The position numbers were made by a program, and so were the translations under genes. From contig NZ_CP156060.1 of the NCBI RefSeq assembly GCF_039778605.1, positions 2,604,001 to 2,668,000 on the forward strand: a stretch of 64,000 nt of DNA. The letters are read 5' to 3'. A model generated the notes under the pieces. That model searched no databases and was not told where the DNA came from. It saw only the letters and a program-made list of their open reading frames with translations. This DNA comes from Flavobacterium sp. WV_118_3 (lineage in GTDB: Bacteria; Bacteroidota; Bacteroidia; Flavobacteriales; Flavobacteriaceae). This document shows, piece by piece, positions 10,389 to 19,795 of the stretch (within the stretch, counting starts at the first letter, position 1; each line of letters starts with the position of its first letter).

Positions 10389-12632
10389 TTATTTAATTTT
10401 AAATCGCAATCCGGCATAATACATCTGTCCAAATACCGGTGCATAGATGATTGAACTATCAAACGACGGGCCAAATGGGTTTTCTGCCCCTAAAATAGCT
10501 TTTTTCTGTTTATAATTTCCAATGTTTTCACCTCCTACATATACTTCAAACGTACTCGAAAATGTTCGGGTAATTTGCGCATTCATTACCGAAAATGACG
10601 GTGAATAATCCGGCAGGCGATCCCGTAATAAAGCATTATCGGCTGTATTTGGTAAACGTTGTTCTCCCATCCAGTTATAGGTAAAATCAAATTTCCATTG
10701 CTGCCCTTTTTCTTTGATATGCGTTTCGTAAGCCAGATTCGCAAAAACACGGTGTTTGGCTTGCAATGGACGCTCTTTGGCTCCGCTTAAATAATCCGTC
10801 TGGATGTCATAATATTTATAGGCCGTACGCAGATTCAGGTGTTTGAAAAATTCGTAGTTAAACTCCAATTGTAAGCTGTTTGCATACGACTTCCCTTCTA
10901 AATTATAAAATAATACCTGTTGCGGACTCGCATATAAATCGACTACCGCCTGATTTTCGAAATCGGTACGATAAAAGTCGACACTTACCTCAGCTGTTTT
11001 GCCAAAAAGACTAAAGCCCTGCATAAAGCTCACTCCATAATTCCAGGCAATTTCCGGATCCAATCCGTAAATTTTTCCACCCGTATTCAGGATGTTAAAC
11101 GCTCGTGATGTAGCAAATAATTGCTGGTTTTCGGCAAAGATATTCGCGCTTCTTTTTCCTCTTCCTGCCGATGCTCTGAAAACCGCTTTTTCCCACGGAT
11201 TGTATCTCAGGTGCAAACGCGGTGTAAAAAAAGCACCCAACCGGTTGTGAATATCATAACGCGCTCCGGCTACCAGACTAAAATTATCCGTATTGTCATA
11301 AGTGTATTCGAAAAAGGCTCCGATGGAATTGTCGCGACGGCTCACATCCATACCCGATCCAACAAATACATATTCATTATAATCATCGGACGTAAAATTT
11401 AACCCGGTTGAAAATTTATTCAGCGTATTACTGATAATCGAGTTAAAAATCAAATTGGAATAAAAGCTGTTTTGTTGGATATTATATTGGTTAAAACCAA
11501 AATAAGATTCCTGTTTGTGATAATTAAAGGAATTCTGAAAACCGATACTCTGGTAGGGCATATCCGGAAATACATATCCGATTTTTGTGGAAAGATCTAC
11601 TTTATCGGTATTGATTTCGGATCCCCAATAGTTAGTGGTAAATTTATCCCGGTTCGGATCAAATTCTACCTGTCCGGTTTGCTTTTCATCACGCATATAC
11701 CGTAGGTTAATAAAGCTTACCCATCCTTTTTCGGCATCACTATATTGCCAACGATTGAGTACGTTAATTTGTTTTCCCAAAGGATTATCCAGGAAACCAT
11801 CGTGGTTCATATCGTTTTTGGCAACACGGGCATTCCCATGCAGGAAAAGACTACTACTCCATTTATCGGATATTTTTTTATTGAAATGGGTATTCAGTTC
11901 ATAACGACTGTCGGTCGAACCATAGGCATTAAGAAAGAATGGAATATCATTAGCAGGCTTGATCAACTCGGTATTAATCTGCCCGGAGATACTCTCATAT
12001 CCGTTTACCACGCTTCCGGCTCCTTTAGTTACCTGTATGCTTTCAACCCAGGTTCCCGGTGTAAAGGATAACCCGTAGGCCTGCGAGGCACCACGAACAG
12101 AAGGAATATTCTCTTCGGCAATCAGAATATACGGGCTCGTTAGTCCCAGCATTTTGATCTGTTTGCTTCCGGAAATCGCATCTGAAAAGTTTACATCAAT
12201 CGACGGATTGGTTTCAAAACTTTCGGAAAGGTTACAACAAGCCGCTTTAAGCAGTTCTTTACTGCTCATCGTAACAACATTTGCCGTTTTTACATAGGAT
12301 TTCTGTAAACTGTTTCGCTTGGTTTGTACGACAACCTCACCCAGTGTTTTGGTGGGTTTAATATTTATTTTAACCGCTTTCGGTTCGTGAATTTCAACTG
12401 TTTGCGTTTCATAACCCACATAACTGATCACCAATAAATGGTTTTCTTTTGAATACGGTAGACTAAAAGCTCCATCTTCGTCGGTGGTTACTCCAATTGT
12501 GGTATCCTTCCAGGTAACGGAAGCTCCAATTACAGGCAGATTGTGTTCATCGGTAATCGTACCTGTTACATTTTCTTGTGCTGTTATAAAATTGACAAAC
12601 AGCAACAGAAAAAACATAAAGTTCTTGTGCAT
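10389..12632 (-). CDS. TonB-dependent receptor, probably metal-related
   Basis: A 747-residue outer-membrane receptor: signal peptide (~1-18), a carboxypeptidase-like regulatory domain (~20-105; VTGTITDEHNLPVIGASVTW), a plug (~115-220; SKQIKMLGLTSPYILI) and a 22-strand-type barrel ending in aromatic residues (YYAGLRFKIK). The plug begins with a Cys pair (KAACCNLSESF), a feature that may touch metal. It sits between two small Cys-rich metal-binding proteins in one operon, so uptake or release of a metal or metal complex is the best guess. The ligand is unknown. Confidence 0.88.
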   Translation of the reverse strand: MHKNFMFFLLLFVNFITAQENVTGTITDEHNLPVIGASVTWKDTTIGVTTDEDGAFSLPYSKENHLLVISYVGYETQTVEIHEPKAVKINIKPTKTLGEVVVQTKRNSLQKSYVKTANVVTMSSKELLKAACCNLSESFETNPSIDVNFSDAISGSKQIKMLGLTSPYILIAEENIPSVRGASQAYGLSFTPGTWVESIQVTKGAGSVVNGYESISGQINTELIKPANDIPFFLNAYGSTDSRYELNTHFNKKISDKWSSSLFLHGNARVAKNDMNHDGFLDNPLGKQINVLNRWQYSDAEKGWVSFINLRYMRDEKQTGQVEFDPNRDKFTTNYWGSEINTDKVDLSTKIGYVFPDMPYQSIGFQNSFNYHKQESYFGFNQYNIQQNSFYSNLIFNSIISNTLNKFSTGLNFTSDDYNEYVFVGSGMDVSRRDNSIGAFFEYTYDNTDNFSLVAGARYDIHNRLGAFFTPRLHLRYNPWEKAVFRASAGRGKRSANIFAENQQLFATSRAFNILNTGGKIYGLDPEIAWNYGVSFMQGFSLFGKTAEVSVDFYRTDFENQAVVDLYASPQQVLFYNLEGKSYANSLQLEFNYEFFKHLNLRTAYKYYDIQTDYLSGAKERPLQAKHRVFANLAYETHIKEKGQQWKFDFTYNWMGEQRLPNTADNALLRDRLPDYSPSFSVMNAQITRTFSSTFEVYVGGENIGNYKQKKAILGAENPFGPSFDSSIIYAPVFGQMYYAGLRFKIK

Positions 12633-12698
12633 AATTTAATTTTTAATGTTTGAATGTAAGGTATGCGCAGCGTGCGCAGGATTTCAAAGCATTAAAAA

Positions 12699-13121
12699 TC
12701 AGGCGTAAAAAATATATTGGCAGTAGAGTTTAAAAAGCGGCGGCGCATTACTATCGCAGTAAAAAGACGCAACATCACTTTTTACGATTACTTCCTCCTC
12801 TTCGCTATCGACTACCGGTTTCCAGTTATCGACTATTGTAAAAGACCCCAAATCAAGCTGGAAGCTTTTTACGATAATATTATCGGTAGTATTTTTCTTT
12901 AAGTCGACTTTACTATTCGAACAACAGCTGTCTTTTTTTTCGGTGGCGGCACAACAGGAACTTTCCGAATCGGAGGTCTCCATACATGGCATTTCCGATT
13001 TGTAGGCCAATGAAACCGAGGCGATTTCACCACCACAATAATGCACATTAAAAGCCAGTCCGACATTGGAGACCAATATCAGCATCGCTATCAATAAACT
13101 AATGTGCTTTTTAATTTTCAT
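12699..13121 (-). CDS. HYC_CC_PP family small exported protein
   Basis: A 140-residue protein. The frame extends to 13205, but the Met at 13121 starts a signal-like helix and is preferred. The name-giving features are all present: HYCGG (His27, Cys29), two Cys pairs (56-57 and 66-67) and a C-terminal APPLFKLYC. The Cys/His content suggests periplasmic metal binding. It is first in the operon with the TonB receptor and the HMA protein, an arrangement I recognise from Bacteroidota. Function remains unproven. Confidence 0.82.
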   Translation of the reverse strand: MKIKKHISLLIAMLILVSNVGLAFNVHYCGGEIASVSLAYKSEMPCMETSDSESSCCAATEKKDSCCSNSKVDLKKNTTDNIIVKSFQLDLGSFTIVDNWKPVVDSEEEEVIVKSDVASFYCDSNAPPLFKLYCQYIFYA

Positions 13122-13165
13122 TGCCACAAAAATAGTACTTTTTTTGTAGTAGTGTGTTAATACCT

Positions 13166-14524
13166 TTATAATTCGACACTTTGTTCCAGTTCCGGAATGA
13201 TACATTCATAACCATACCGTGCTTCGATGGTCGCTTTTAATTCGGTAAAACTATCCGCTTCGCCGTGTACCAGAAATATATTTTTCGGTTTATTCTCCAG
13301 TTCCGACAGCCAGTTTACCAAATCGTCCTGATCGCCATGTGCCGATAATCCTTCAATTTCAATAACCTTTGCTTCCACCGGATAATAGCGCCCGTAAATT
13401 TTTATTTCTTTTTCGCCTTCCAACAATTTTCGGCCACGGGTTCCTTCCGCCTGATAGCCTACAATAACAACGGTTGTTTCCGGTCGGACGATATACCGTT
13501 CCAGATAACTTAAAACCCGTCCACCGGTGATCATCCCACTTGCAGCAATGACTAATTTCGGGCGATCGTCGTAAATTGCTTCGATCGTTTCTTCATAATT
13601 GGAGATCATCGTAAACATTTCGCACATTGCGGTACATTCCTCCCATTTCAGTTTGTGCCATTTTCCGTTATCGGTAAAAATATCCAGTACTTTTATTCCC
13701 ATCGGCGTATCAATAACATACGGCATATCGGGTATTCGCCCTTCTTTTTTAAGTTGCCAGATCAGATACATGATACTTTGTGCTCTTTCGACTGCAAAAC
13801 TCGGAATCACGACATTACCACCACGTTCATAGGTTTCGTTAATACAGGCTTCCAGTTCGGCTTTCGGATCGTTGTCCGGATGCTTTTTGTTTCCGTAGGT
13901 ACTTTCCAGAAAAATATAATCGGCTTGTTTTGGATGTACGGGCGGATACAACAACACATCATTGTCGCGCCCGATATCGCCTGAAAACACGAGTCTCTTT
14001 CCATCAATCTCCAATGTAATGGAACAAGCCCCCAGAATATGCCCCGCATAAAAATAGGTAGCCGTTATACCTTCTTCCAATTCAAAAGGCGTATCGATGG
14101 CGATGACTTTAAAATACGGCAGCACTTTATCGGCCTGTTCAACTGTATAGAGCGGTTCGGCCGGATCGTGTTTTGAATAATGTTCTTTATTGGCTTTTTC
14201 AGCTTCTTCTTCCTGAATCTTGGCACTGTCCTGTAAAATCAGATTACTGATCGATTTTGTAGGCCCGGTACAGAAGATTTTCCCATCAAAGCCTTCGTTA
14301 ACCAATCGTGGCAACCATCCGCAATGATCCAAATGGCCATGTGTGAGCAATACATAATCGATAGTGGACGGCAATACGGATAGCGGATTCCAGTTAAAAC
14401 TCCGCAATAATTTTCCACCCTGAAACAAACCGCAATCTACTAAAATACGGGTACCATTATCACTTTCGATAAGTGTTTTGGAACCGGTTACCGTACCAGC
14501 GGCACCTAAAAACTGAACTTTCAT
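13166..14524 (-). CDS. Beta-CASP metallo-beta-lactamase-fold nuclease
   Basis: A 452-residue protein with an MBL core (HGHLDH, residues 62-67, binding two Zn), the beta-CASP insert, and a C-terminal RNA-metabolising MBL motif (GLSAHGDQDDLVNWL, IFLVHGE). Relatives are RNase J/CPSF-73-like exo- or endonucleases acting on RNA. It lacks the extra C-terminal domain of RNase J, matching the CPSF-like subgroup. It starts 3 bases after the stop of the ATP-cone/nuclease gene, so the two are almost certainly cotranscribed and may act together. Confidence 0.9.
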   Translation of the reverse strand: MKVQFLGAAGTVTGSKTLIESDNGTRILVDCGLFQGGKLLRSFNWNPLSVLPSTIDYVLLTHGHLDHCGWLPRLVNEGFDGKIFCTGPTKSISNLILQDSAKIQEEEAEKANKEHYSKHDPAEPLYTVEQADKVLPYFKVIAIDTPFELEEGITATYFYAGHILGACSITLEIDGKRLVFSGDIGRDNDVLLYPPVHPKQADYIFLESTYGNKKHPDNDPKAELEACINETYERGGNVVIPSFAVERAQSIMYLIWQLKKEGRIPDMPYVIDTPMGIKVLDIFTDNGKWHKLKWEECTAMCEMFTMISNYEETIEAIYDDRPKLVIAASGMITGGRVLSYLERYIVRPETTVVIVGYQAEGTRGRKLLEGEKEIKIYGRYYPVEAKVIEIEGLSAHGDQDDLVNWLSELENKPKNIFLVHGEADSFTELKATIEARYGYECIIPELEQSVEL

Positions 14525-14527
14525 ACG

Positions 14528-15385
14528 CTAATCGTTAAAAATTTTACATTGATTCCCGAGGTGTTCACATAAGGCTGAAGCTTCGCGGATAATATTTTTA
14601 ATACGGCTCGAATGTATATTTATATCTTCCAGTAACTGACTATTATCCAATATATCTGATGCCAGTAAAGCTCCCGTGATCAATAATTTCTCCTTTTCAC
14701 TTTGTGTCAGGGTGGTCAGACAGGTAATCGGAAAAAGTCCGCTTTCCTCTATCTTAAATTTCAGACTTTCCTTTTCAGGATAATCCCAGCTCACCATCCT
14801 TAAATCGGAACACCGGCCAAATTGTAGCGCTTCGGTTGTAAAACGGTTATTGGTAATCACCCAACATCGGGTGATCGTATCGCTCTGACTAAAAATAGAA
14901 TGGGTTTTACTTTTCAAATCGTTAAACCGGGACAAAATATACATCGGTACTTTTACATCCGATTTAATATCATTCCGGCTATGAAATTTACATTCAACCA
15001 TTCCGATCCGCTGATCTTTCTTAATCAACACATCTACTTCATGTGTCACACACTTCCCGTTTAAAACCAGATTGGTTTTGGCAACATATCCTTCGTTTTC
15101 AAACAATAATGCTACATATTTTTCAAAGAAAAAACCAGCTGGTCCCAAAGCCTGAACTGCCGCTTTTAGATTATAACGGGCCGCATGTACTTTTGATGTT
15201 TTTTTTAACAACTGAAAAGCCTGACGGTTTATTTTCCGGGTAGGCATACCATCATAAAGCTGATTGACAATTATATTGAGAATCTCCTCTATCTTTTCCG
15301 GACTGGCTCCGGACATTTGCAGGGAACGTTTCAGTTTTTCACTGTCGAATTTTACGATATCTCCCGACTGTTTTACAACTTTCAT
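14528..15385 (-). CDS. ATP-cone domain fused to PD-(D/E)xK nuclease-like domain
   Basis: A 285-residue cytoplasmic protein. Residues 1-75 form an ATP-cone (VVKQSGDIVKFDSEKLKRSL), known as the nucleotide sensor of ribonucleotide reductases and NrdR. Residues ~85-200 resemble an Mrr-type endonuclease: candidate catalytic residues are Asp118 (HEVDVLI) and Glu131-x-Lys133 (VECKFH). The C-terminus is helical. This combination suggests a nuclease gated by ATP or dATP, an inference. Its tight coupling to the beta-CASP nuclease gene is notable. Confidence 0.8.
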   Translation of the reverse strand: MKVVKQSGDIVKFDSEKLKRSLQMSGASPEKIEEILNIIVNQLYDGMPTRKINRQAFQLLKKTSKVHAARYNLKAAVQALGPAGFFFEKYVALLFENEGYVAKTNLVLNGKCVTHEVDVLIKKDQRIGMVECKFHSRNDIKSDVKVPMYILSRFNDLKSKTHSIFSQSDTITRCWVITNNRFTTEALQFGRCSDLRMVSWDYPEKESLKFKIEESGLFPITCLTTLTQSEKEKLLITGALLASDILDNSQLLEDINIHSSRIKNIIREASALCEHLGNQCKIFND

Positions 15386-15428
15386 CCTTTAAATCGCTTT
15401 TTACACTTCTTTAAAGGTACAAAAAATA

Positions 15429-15872
15429 TTACGATTTTTTCTTTTGATAATAAAATGCCGGTAGGAATAATAGCAGTAACAATGGCTGAATTAAGAATCG
15501 ACGGATATAAAACAAGGTCATATAATCCGGTTTGTCGGAACTTTTTAACACTATTACAAAAGCAGTTAACAATCCTATATAAAAGAATACATAAAGCAAC
15601 CCAGATAATTGGAGTAGTGATTTTTCTCTAAAAACGATATAAATAATACCTAAAGATATTGCAGTATTTAACCAATACCGTAGCGACAGACTAATTATTA
15701 ATCGGCCGGTTTCGTAGGTTGGCAAAACTGCATTTTGAAAAGTGCCTCTAAAAAAAGCCAAAAACGGATCGTAAAAAAGCTGGTTTTCGAAAGCTCGGAT
15801 TACAGCCAGTAACATAACCGCCAACACGATCCCTAAAATGGTTTGTTTATTTTTCCACACGTTTTGTAGCAT
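15429..15872 (-). CDS. Exosortase F-associated membrane protein
   Basis: A 147-residue protein with about four hydrophobic helices, starting with MLQNVWKNKQ at 15872; the longer open frame to 15917 lies inside xrtF and is unlikely. It overlaps the 3' end of xrtF by 26 bases. Small membrane proteins of this kind consistently accompany XrtF in Flavobacteriia. Its role is unknown; it may assist recognition or processing of the exosortase substrate. Confidence 0.83.
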   Translation of the reverse strand: MLQNVWKNKQTILGIVLAVMLLAVIRAFENQLFYDPFLAFFRGTFQNAVLPTYETGRLIISLSLRYWLNTAISLGIIYIVFREKSLLQLSGLLYVFFYIGLLTAFVIVLKSSDKPDYMTLFYIRRFLIQPLLLLLFLPAFYYQKKKS

Positions 15873-16404
15873 AACCGGAGAATTTTTGAACCCAAAGTAC
15901 CCATAACAAAAAAACAACGCCGTAGATAAACAACGGAAAAATCACGCCGTGTAGTACATGTTCCTGTTCCGGATAACGATCTATAGCCATCGTTAACAAT
16001 ACAATTCGTATCACATTAAGGATATGAATCAGGATAATTCCAACAACAATATAAAGGAAGGTCTTTTTCCATCCGGAAGAAAAGGCAAAAATAAAAGCCG
16101 CAAAAAGTATCATAATACTCACCGCATTACAACCTTCGATGATTCGCACAATCGGTTTGTCGCGTAACAGGATTACCACCGATGCATCCTGAGTGCTTGG
16201 AGCCGTTGTTACCGGTTCCCCTAAAAAGTACAGTGTTTTTTCGACCTGAAGAGCCACTGAAGTCGTAATTCCATCGGTTTGAAATTTTTCGGCATCATAC
16301 TGTCCGAGGTATCCTTTATACACTACTGTCAATATAACATAGAGCAATAGAAATTTTATCAGAAAGATAAAAAATGGCTTATATTGGAAGAATAGATTTT
16401 TCAA
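15847..16404 (-). CDS. xrtF: Exosortase family protein XrtF
   Basis: A 185-residue polytopic membrane protein with the exosortase catalytic triad pattern: Cys92 (EGCNAVSIM), Arg133 (NVIRIVLL) and His152 (LHGVIFP). Exosortases are thought to be transpeptidase-like enzymes that cut C-terminal sorting signals of exported proteins. XrtF is the small flavobacterial type with its own associated protein directly downstream. No gene in this window shows an obvious matching sorting signal, so its substrate lies elsewhere. It is divergent from the GAF gene. Confidence 0.88.
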   Translation of the reverse strand: MKNLFFQYKPFFIFLIKFLLLYVILTVVYKGYLGQYDAEKFQTDGITTSVALQVEKTLYFLGEPVTTAPSTQDASVVILLRDKPIVRIIEGCNAVSIMILFAAFIFAFSSGWKKTFLYIVVGIILIHILNVIRIVLLTMAIDRYPEQEHVLHGVIFPLFIYGVVFLLWVLWVQKFSGYATKRVEK

Positions 16405-16453
16405 ACCGCTTTATTTTTAACAAAAATATAAAAATTAAAACGCTCCGAATAAA

Positions 16454-16461
16454 TACTTTTG
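16454..16461 (+). promoter_or_regulatory. -7-like box before the GAF gene
   Basis: TACTTTTG matches the Bacteroidota -7 consensus TAnnTTTG and lies 13 bases before the ATG at 16475. There is no TTTG at the expected -33 spacing, so this is tentative. Confidence 0.45.
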
Positions 16462-16474
16462 CAAAAAGAATGTT

Positions 16475-16930
16475 ATGAAATTTCAAGAATTAGAACCAAA
16501 AGTGACCGCAATTGTTGCCGACACCCATAGTAGCCGGGATGAAAAACTAAAAAACATCTGTCAGCTTTTACAGGATCATATTGAATATTACAACTGGGTT
16601 GGTTTTTATTTCCGCAACGGCGATAAAGAAGAACTGGTATTAGGACCTTATGTAGGTGCTGAAACCGACCATACCGTGATTCCGTTTGGAAAAGGTATCT
16701 GCGGACAAGTGGCGGTTTCCAATCAGAATTTTGTGGTTCCCGACGTAAAAGCACAGGACAACTATATTGCCTGTAGCCTTACGGTAAAATCCGAAATCGT
16801 GGTACCGCTTTTTGTAAATGGTGTTAACATCGGTCAGATCGACATCGACTCGCATGTTCTGGATCCGTTTACAGCTGCAGATGAGCGTTTTCTGGAATTT
16901 GTAAATCAGGAGGTTGCACAACTTTTTTAA
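16475..16930 (+). CDS. GAF-domain protein, free Met-(R)-sulfoxide reductase-like
   Basis: A 151-residue single GAF domain closely resembling fRMsr (YebR): FGKGICGQVA and NYIACSLTVKSEIVVPLFV. Cys76 and Cys100 align with the conserved Cys94 and Cys118 of E. coli, 24 residues apart. The third Cys (E. coli Cys84) is replaced by His66. The enzyme would reduce free methionine-R-sulfoxide in the cytoplasm with thioredoxin; the missing Cys means resolution must use Cys76 or the function has shifted. It is divergent from xrtF and precedes rpsO by 107 bases. Confidence 0.8.
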   Translation: MKFQELEPKVTAIVADTHSSRDEKLKNICQLLQDHIEYYNWVGFYFRNGDKEELVLGPYVGAETDHTVIPFGKGICGQVAVSNQNFVVPDVKAQDNYIACSLTVKSEIVVPLFVNGVNIGQIDIDSHVLDPFTAADERFLEFVNQEVAQLF

Positions 16931-16948
16931 CATTGTTTCCTGTTTTTA

Positions 16949-16979
16949 TTTGTTAGTTCCAAAAATAAAGCTACCTTTG
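16949..16979 (+). promoter_or_regulatory. Bacteroidota-type promoter of rpsO
   Basis: TTTG at 16949-16952, exactly 19 bases, then TACCTTTG at 16972-16979: a full match to the -33/-7 consensus TTTG-N19-TAnnTTTG. Transcription should start near 16986, leaving a leader of about 50 nt before rpsO. Confidence 0.8.
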
Positions 16980-17037
16980 CACACGAAATAGGAACACTCC
17001 TAATTCACTACATAATAATCATTTAAATAATATTAGC

Positions 17038-17307
17038 ATGTATTTAACTAAAGAAGTTAAAGCGGATATTTTCGCAAAACACGGTGGAGCCGCAGTTAAC
17101 ACAGGTTCTGCAGAAGGGCAAATCGCGTTATTCACATTCAGAATTAACCACTTAACCGGACACTTAAAAATTAATCGTCATGATTATAACACCGAGCGTT
17201 CGCTAGTGAAATTGGTAGGTAAAAGAAGAAGTCTTCTTGACTACTTAAAGAAAAAAGATATCAACAGATATCGTGAGATTATCAAAGAATTAAACATCAG
17301 AAAATAA
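17038..17307 (+). CDS. rpsO: 30S ribosomal protein S15
   Basis: An 89-residue protein with the S15 signature (HLTGHLKINRHDYNTERSLV, then KLVGKRRSLLDYLKKKD). It binds 16S rRNA and helps form the platform of the 30S subunit. It has its own promoter at 16949-16979 and its own terminator at 17317-17340, and is followed by pnp, the widely conserved rpsO-pnp order. Confidence 0.98.
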   Translation: MYLTKEVKADIFAKHGGAAVNTGSAEGQIALFTFRINHLTGHLKINRHDYNTERSLVKLVGKRRSLLDYLKKKDINRYREIIKELNIRK

Positions 17308-17316
17308 TCACTGAAA

Positions 17317-17340
17317 AGAGGCGCCTGCGCGCCTCTTTTT
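17317..17340 (+). terminator. Terminator after rpsO
   Basis: An 8-bp GC-rich perfect stem (AGAGGCGC / GCGCCTCT), CTGC loop and five T. Some read-through into pnp is possible. Confidence 0.88.
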
Positions 17341-17389
17341 GTTTTGTATATTTTGACAGAAAAAAGTTTGGTTTTTCATTGGGTATTAG

Positions 17390-17462
17390 ACAACTACAAC
17401 AACAACGACAACAACAACACAACTAAAACCCATTTGTCTAATTAAGAATTAAAATTAATTTT
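17390..17462 (+). promoter_or_regulatory. CAA-rich leader of pnp
   Basis: The leader before pnp contains repeated CAA triplets (about 17391-17422) and is nearly G-free, hence probably unstructured. It may promote ribosome loading, in line with the rarity of Shine-Dalgarno sites in Bacteroidota. Regulatory meaning is inferred. Confidence 0.35.
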
Positions 17463-19622
17463 ATGGTTCCTAAGGTTACCCAAGAAATTATCGATTTAGG
17501 TGATGGAAGAACAATCACTATCGAAACAGGAAAACTAGCCAAACAAGCAGACGGTTCTGTCGTGGTTCGTATGGGCGATGCAATGTTATTAGCAACTGCT
17601 GTATCTGCCCGTACCGCCAGTCCAGTAGATTTCCTACCGTTAACAGTAGATTATCGCGAAAAATTTGCCGCAGCCGGACGTTTCCCGGGTGGTTTCTTTA
17701 AGCGTGAAGCACGTCCAAGCGATAGCGAAGTTTTAACCATGCGTCTTGTTGACCGTGTTTTACGCCCGTTATTCCCGGACGATTACCATGCCGAAACGCA
17801 GGTAATGATCCAATTAATGTCGCACGACGAAAACGTAATGCCCGATTCATTAGCCGGTTTGGCTGCTTCTGCTGCATTAGCTGTTTCCGACATTCCATTT
17901 ACAACGTATATCTCTGAAGTACGCGTGGGTCGTATTGACGGAAAATTGGTCATCAACCCTAGCAAACAGGATTTAGAAAAGTCGGACATCGATATGATGA
18001 TCGGAGCTTCTTTGGATTCCGTTGCCATGGTAGAAGGAGAAATGAAAGAAATCTCCGAAAAAGAAATGGTGGAAGCAATCAAATTTGCACACGAAGCCAT
18101 TAAAACACAAATCAACGCACAAATCAAACTACGTACCGCTTTAGGTCTTACCGAAGTACGTACGTATGAGCAAGAGAAAAATGACGAGGCTATTTATGCA
18201 AAAGTAAAAGAAGCGGCCTACGACAAATGCTATGCAATCGCACAAGAAGGAACTTCAAAACAAGAAAGAGGTGAGAAATTCGCCCTTGTTAAAGAAGAAG
18301 TAATCGCCCTGTTTACTGAAGAAGAATTAGCAGAAAACGGAGATTTGGTTTCCAAATACTTTTCTAAAACACAAAAAGAAGCCGTTCGTAATGTAATTTT
18401 AGATTTAGGATTACGTCTTGACGGAAGAAAAACAACTGAAATCCGTCCTATCTGGTGTGAAGTAGATTATCTACCATCAACACACGGATCGGCTGTATTT
18501 ACCAGAGGTGAAACACAAGCATTAGCTACCGTTACTCTTGGAACTTCAAGAGAAGCGAATATTATTGATTTACCTTCTGAACAAGGAGAAGAAAGATTCT
18601 ATCTTCACTATAATTTCCCACCATTCTCAACCGGTGAAGCAAAACCTTTACGAGGAACTTCCCGTCGAGAAGTAGGCCATGGAAACTTAGCACAACGTGC
18701 TTTAAAAAACATGATCCCTGCCGATTGTCCATACACGATTCGTGTGGTATCAGAAGTATTGGAATCGAACGGTTCCTCTTCGATGGCTACGGTTTGCGCC
18801 GGAACCCTTTCGTTGATGGATGCCGGTATTCAAATCAGCAAGCCGGTTTCGGGTATTGCAATGGGACTTATCTCAGACGATAAAACAGGCCGTTGGGCTG
18901 TATTATCCGACATCCTTGGTGATGAAGATCATTTAGGGGATATGGACTTTAAAGTTACCGGAACTGCCGATGGTATTACGGCTTGTCAAATGGATATCAA
19001 AATCGAAGGATTGGCCTACGACATCATGGAGAAAGCCCTTGAACAGGCTCGTGACGGACGTCTGCATATTTTAGGTAAAATTACCGAAACTATTGCGCAG
19101 CCAAACCCTACCGTTAAACCGAAAGCTCCGAAAATCATCAAAATTGAAATCCCTAAAGATTTCATCGGTGCTGTTATCGGACCAGGTGGTAAAAATATCC
19201 AGGCTTTACAAGCTGAAACCGAAACCACTATCGTTATCAATGAAGAAGGTAATCTTGGTATCATTGAAATCCTTGGAACCAATGCTGCCGGAATGGAAAA
19301 AGCAATCAGCTCGATCCAAAATACAATTTTCGCTCCTGTAGAAGGCGAAACCTACACTGTAAAAGTGGTTAAAGTTCTTGAATTCGGAGCAGTTGTTGAA
19401 TTTGTACCGGGTAAAGAAACCTTACTTCACGTTTCGGAACTAGACTGGAAACGCGTAGAAAATGTAGCCGATGTCATTAAAATCGGAGATGTTTTTGACG
19501 TTAAATACATGGGTATCGATCCGAAAACTAAAAAAGCTAAAGTTTCTAAGAAAGCTTTATTGCCAAGACCTCCGAGAGAGAACAAACCGGAGGAGAAAAA
19601 AGACACGCCACAACAAGGTTAA
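17463..19622 (+). CDS. pnp: Polynucleotide phosphorylase
   Basis: A full-length 719-residue PNPase: two RNase PH domains (the second with [20 protein letters not shown]), a KH domain ([16 protein letters not shown]) and a C-terminal S1 domain ([20 protein letters not shown]). It degrades RNA 3' to 5' by phosphorolysis and can add tails. It lies 155 bases downstream of rpsO and ends at a strong terminator at 19643-19678. Confidence 0.98.
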   Translation: MVPKVTQEIIDLGDGRTITIETGKLAKQADGSVVVRMGDAMLLATAVSARTASPVDFLPLTVDYREKFAAAGRFPGGFFKREARPSDSEVLTMRLVDRVLRPLFPDDYHAETQVMIQLMSHDENVMPDSLAGLAASAALAVSDIPFTTYISEVRVGRIDGKLVINPSKQDLEKSDIDMMIGASLDSVAMVEGEMKEISEKEMVEAIKFAHEAIKTQINAQIKLRTALGLTEVRTYEQEKNDEAIYAKVKEAAYDKCYAIAQEGTSKQERGEKFALVKEEVIALFTEEELAENGDLVSKYFSKTQKEAVRNVILDLGLRLDGRKTTEIRPIWCEVDYLPSTHGSAVFTRGETQALATVTLGTSREANIIDLPSEQGEERFYLHYNFPPFSTGEAKPLRGTSRREVGHGNLAQRALKNMIPADCPYTIRVVSEVLESNGSSSMATVCAGTLSLMDAGIQISKPVSGIAMGLISDDKTGRWAVLSDILGDEDHLGDMDFKVTGTADGITACQMDIKIEGLAYDIMEKALEQARDGRLHILGKITETIAQPNPTVKPKAPKIIKIEIPKDFIGAVIGPGGKNIQALQAETETTIVINEEGNLGIIEILGTNAAGMEKAISSIQNTIFAPVEGETYTVKVVKVLEFGAVVEFVPGKETLLHVSELDWKRVENVADVIKIGDVFDVKYMGIDPKTKKAKVSKKALLPRPPRENKPEEKKDTPQQG

Positions 19623-19642
19623 TTTTTATAAAATTAATTCAT

Positions 19643-19678
19643 AAAAAGCCCTGACTCTTAATTGAGTCGGGGCTTTTA
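19643..19678 (+). terminator. Terminator after pnp
   Basis: A long stem (AAAAGCCCTGACTC / GAGTCGGGGCTTTT, one G-U pair) with a 6-nt loop and a short T-run. Confidence 0.87.
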
Positions 19679-19747
19679 CTTTATTTCACTAGATCGGGAA
19701 ATAAATGTTAAAGTTTTCAAAATAATTTTTTGAGACGATATAATTTA

Positions 19748-19755
19748 TACTTTTG
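19748..19755 (+). promoter_or_regulatory. -7-like box before the TonB/DUF4249 cluster
   Basis: TACTTTTG fits TAnnTTTG, 40 bases before the first gene of the cluster. A TTTG occurs upstream at 19729-19732, but only 15 bases away instead of 19. Confidence 0.4.
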
Positions 19756-19795
19756 GCAATCTGCTATATTATCAATCAAAACTTTTATTTTATAA

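Noticed and set aside
17390..17425. CAA triplet repeats considered as a CRISPR or microsatellite
   Set aside because: No repeat-spacer pattern; it is a short CAA-rich leader of pnp.
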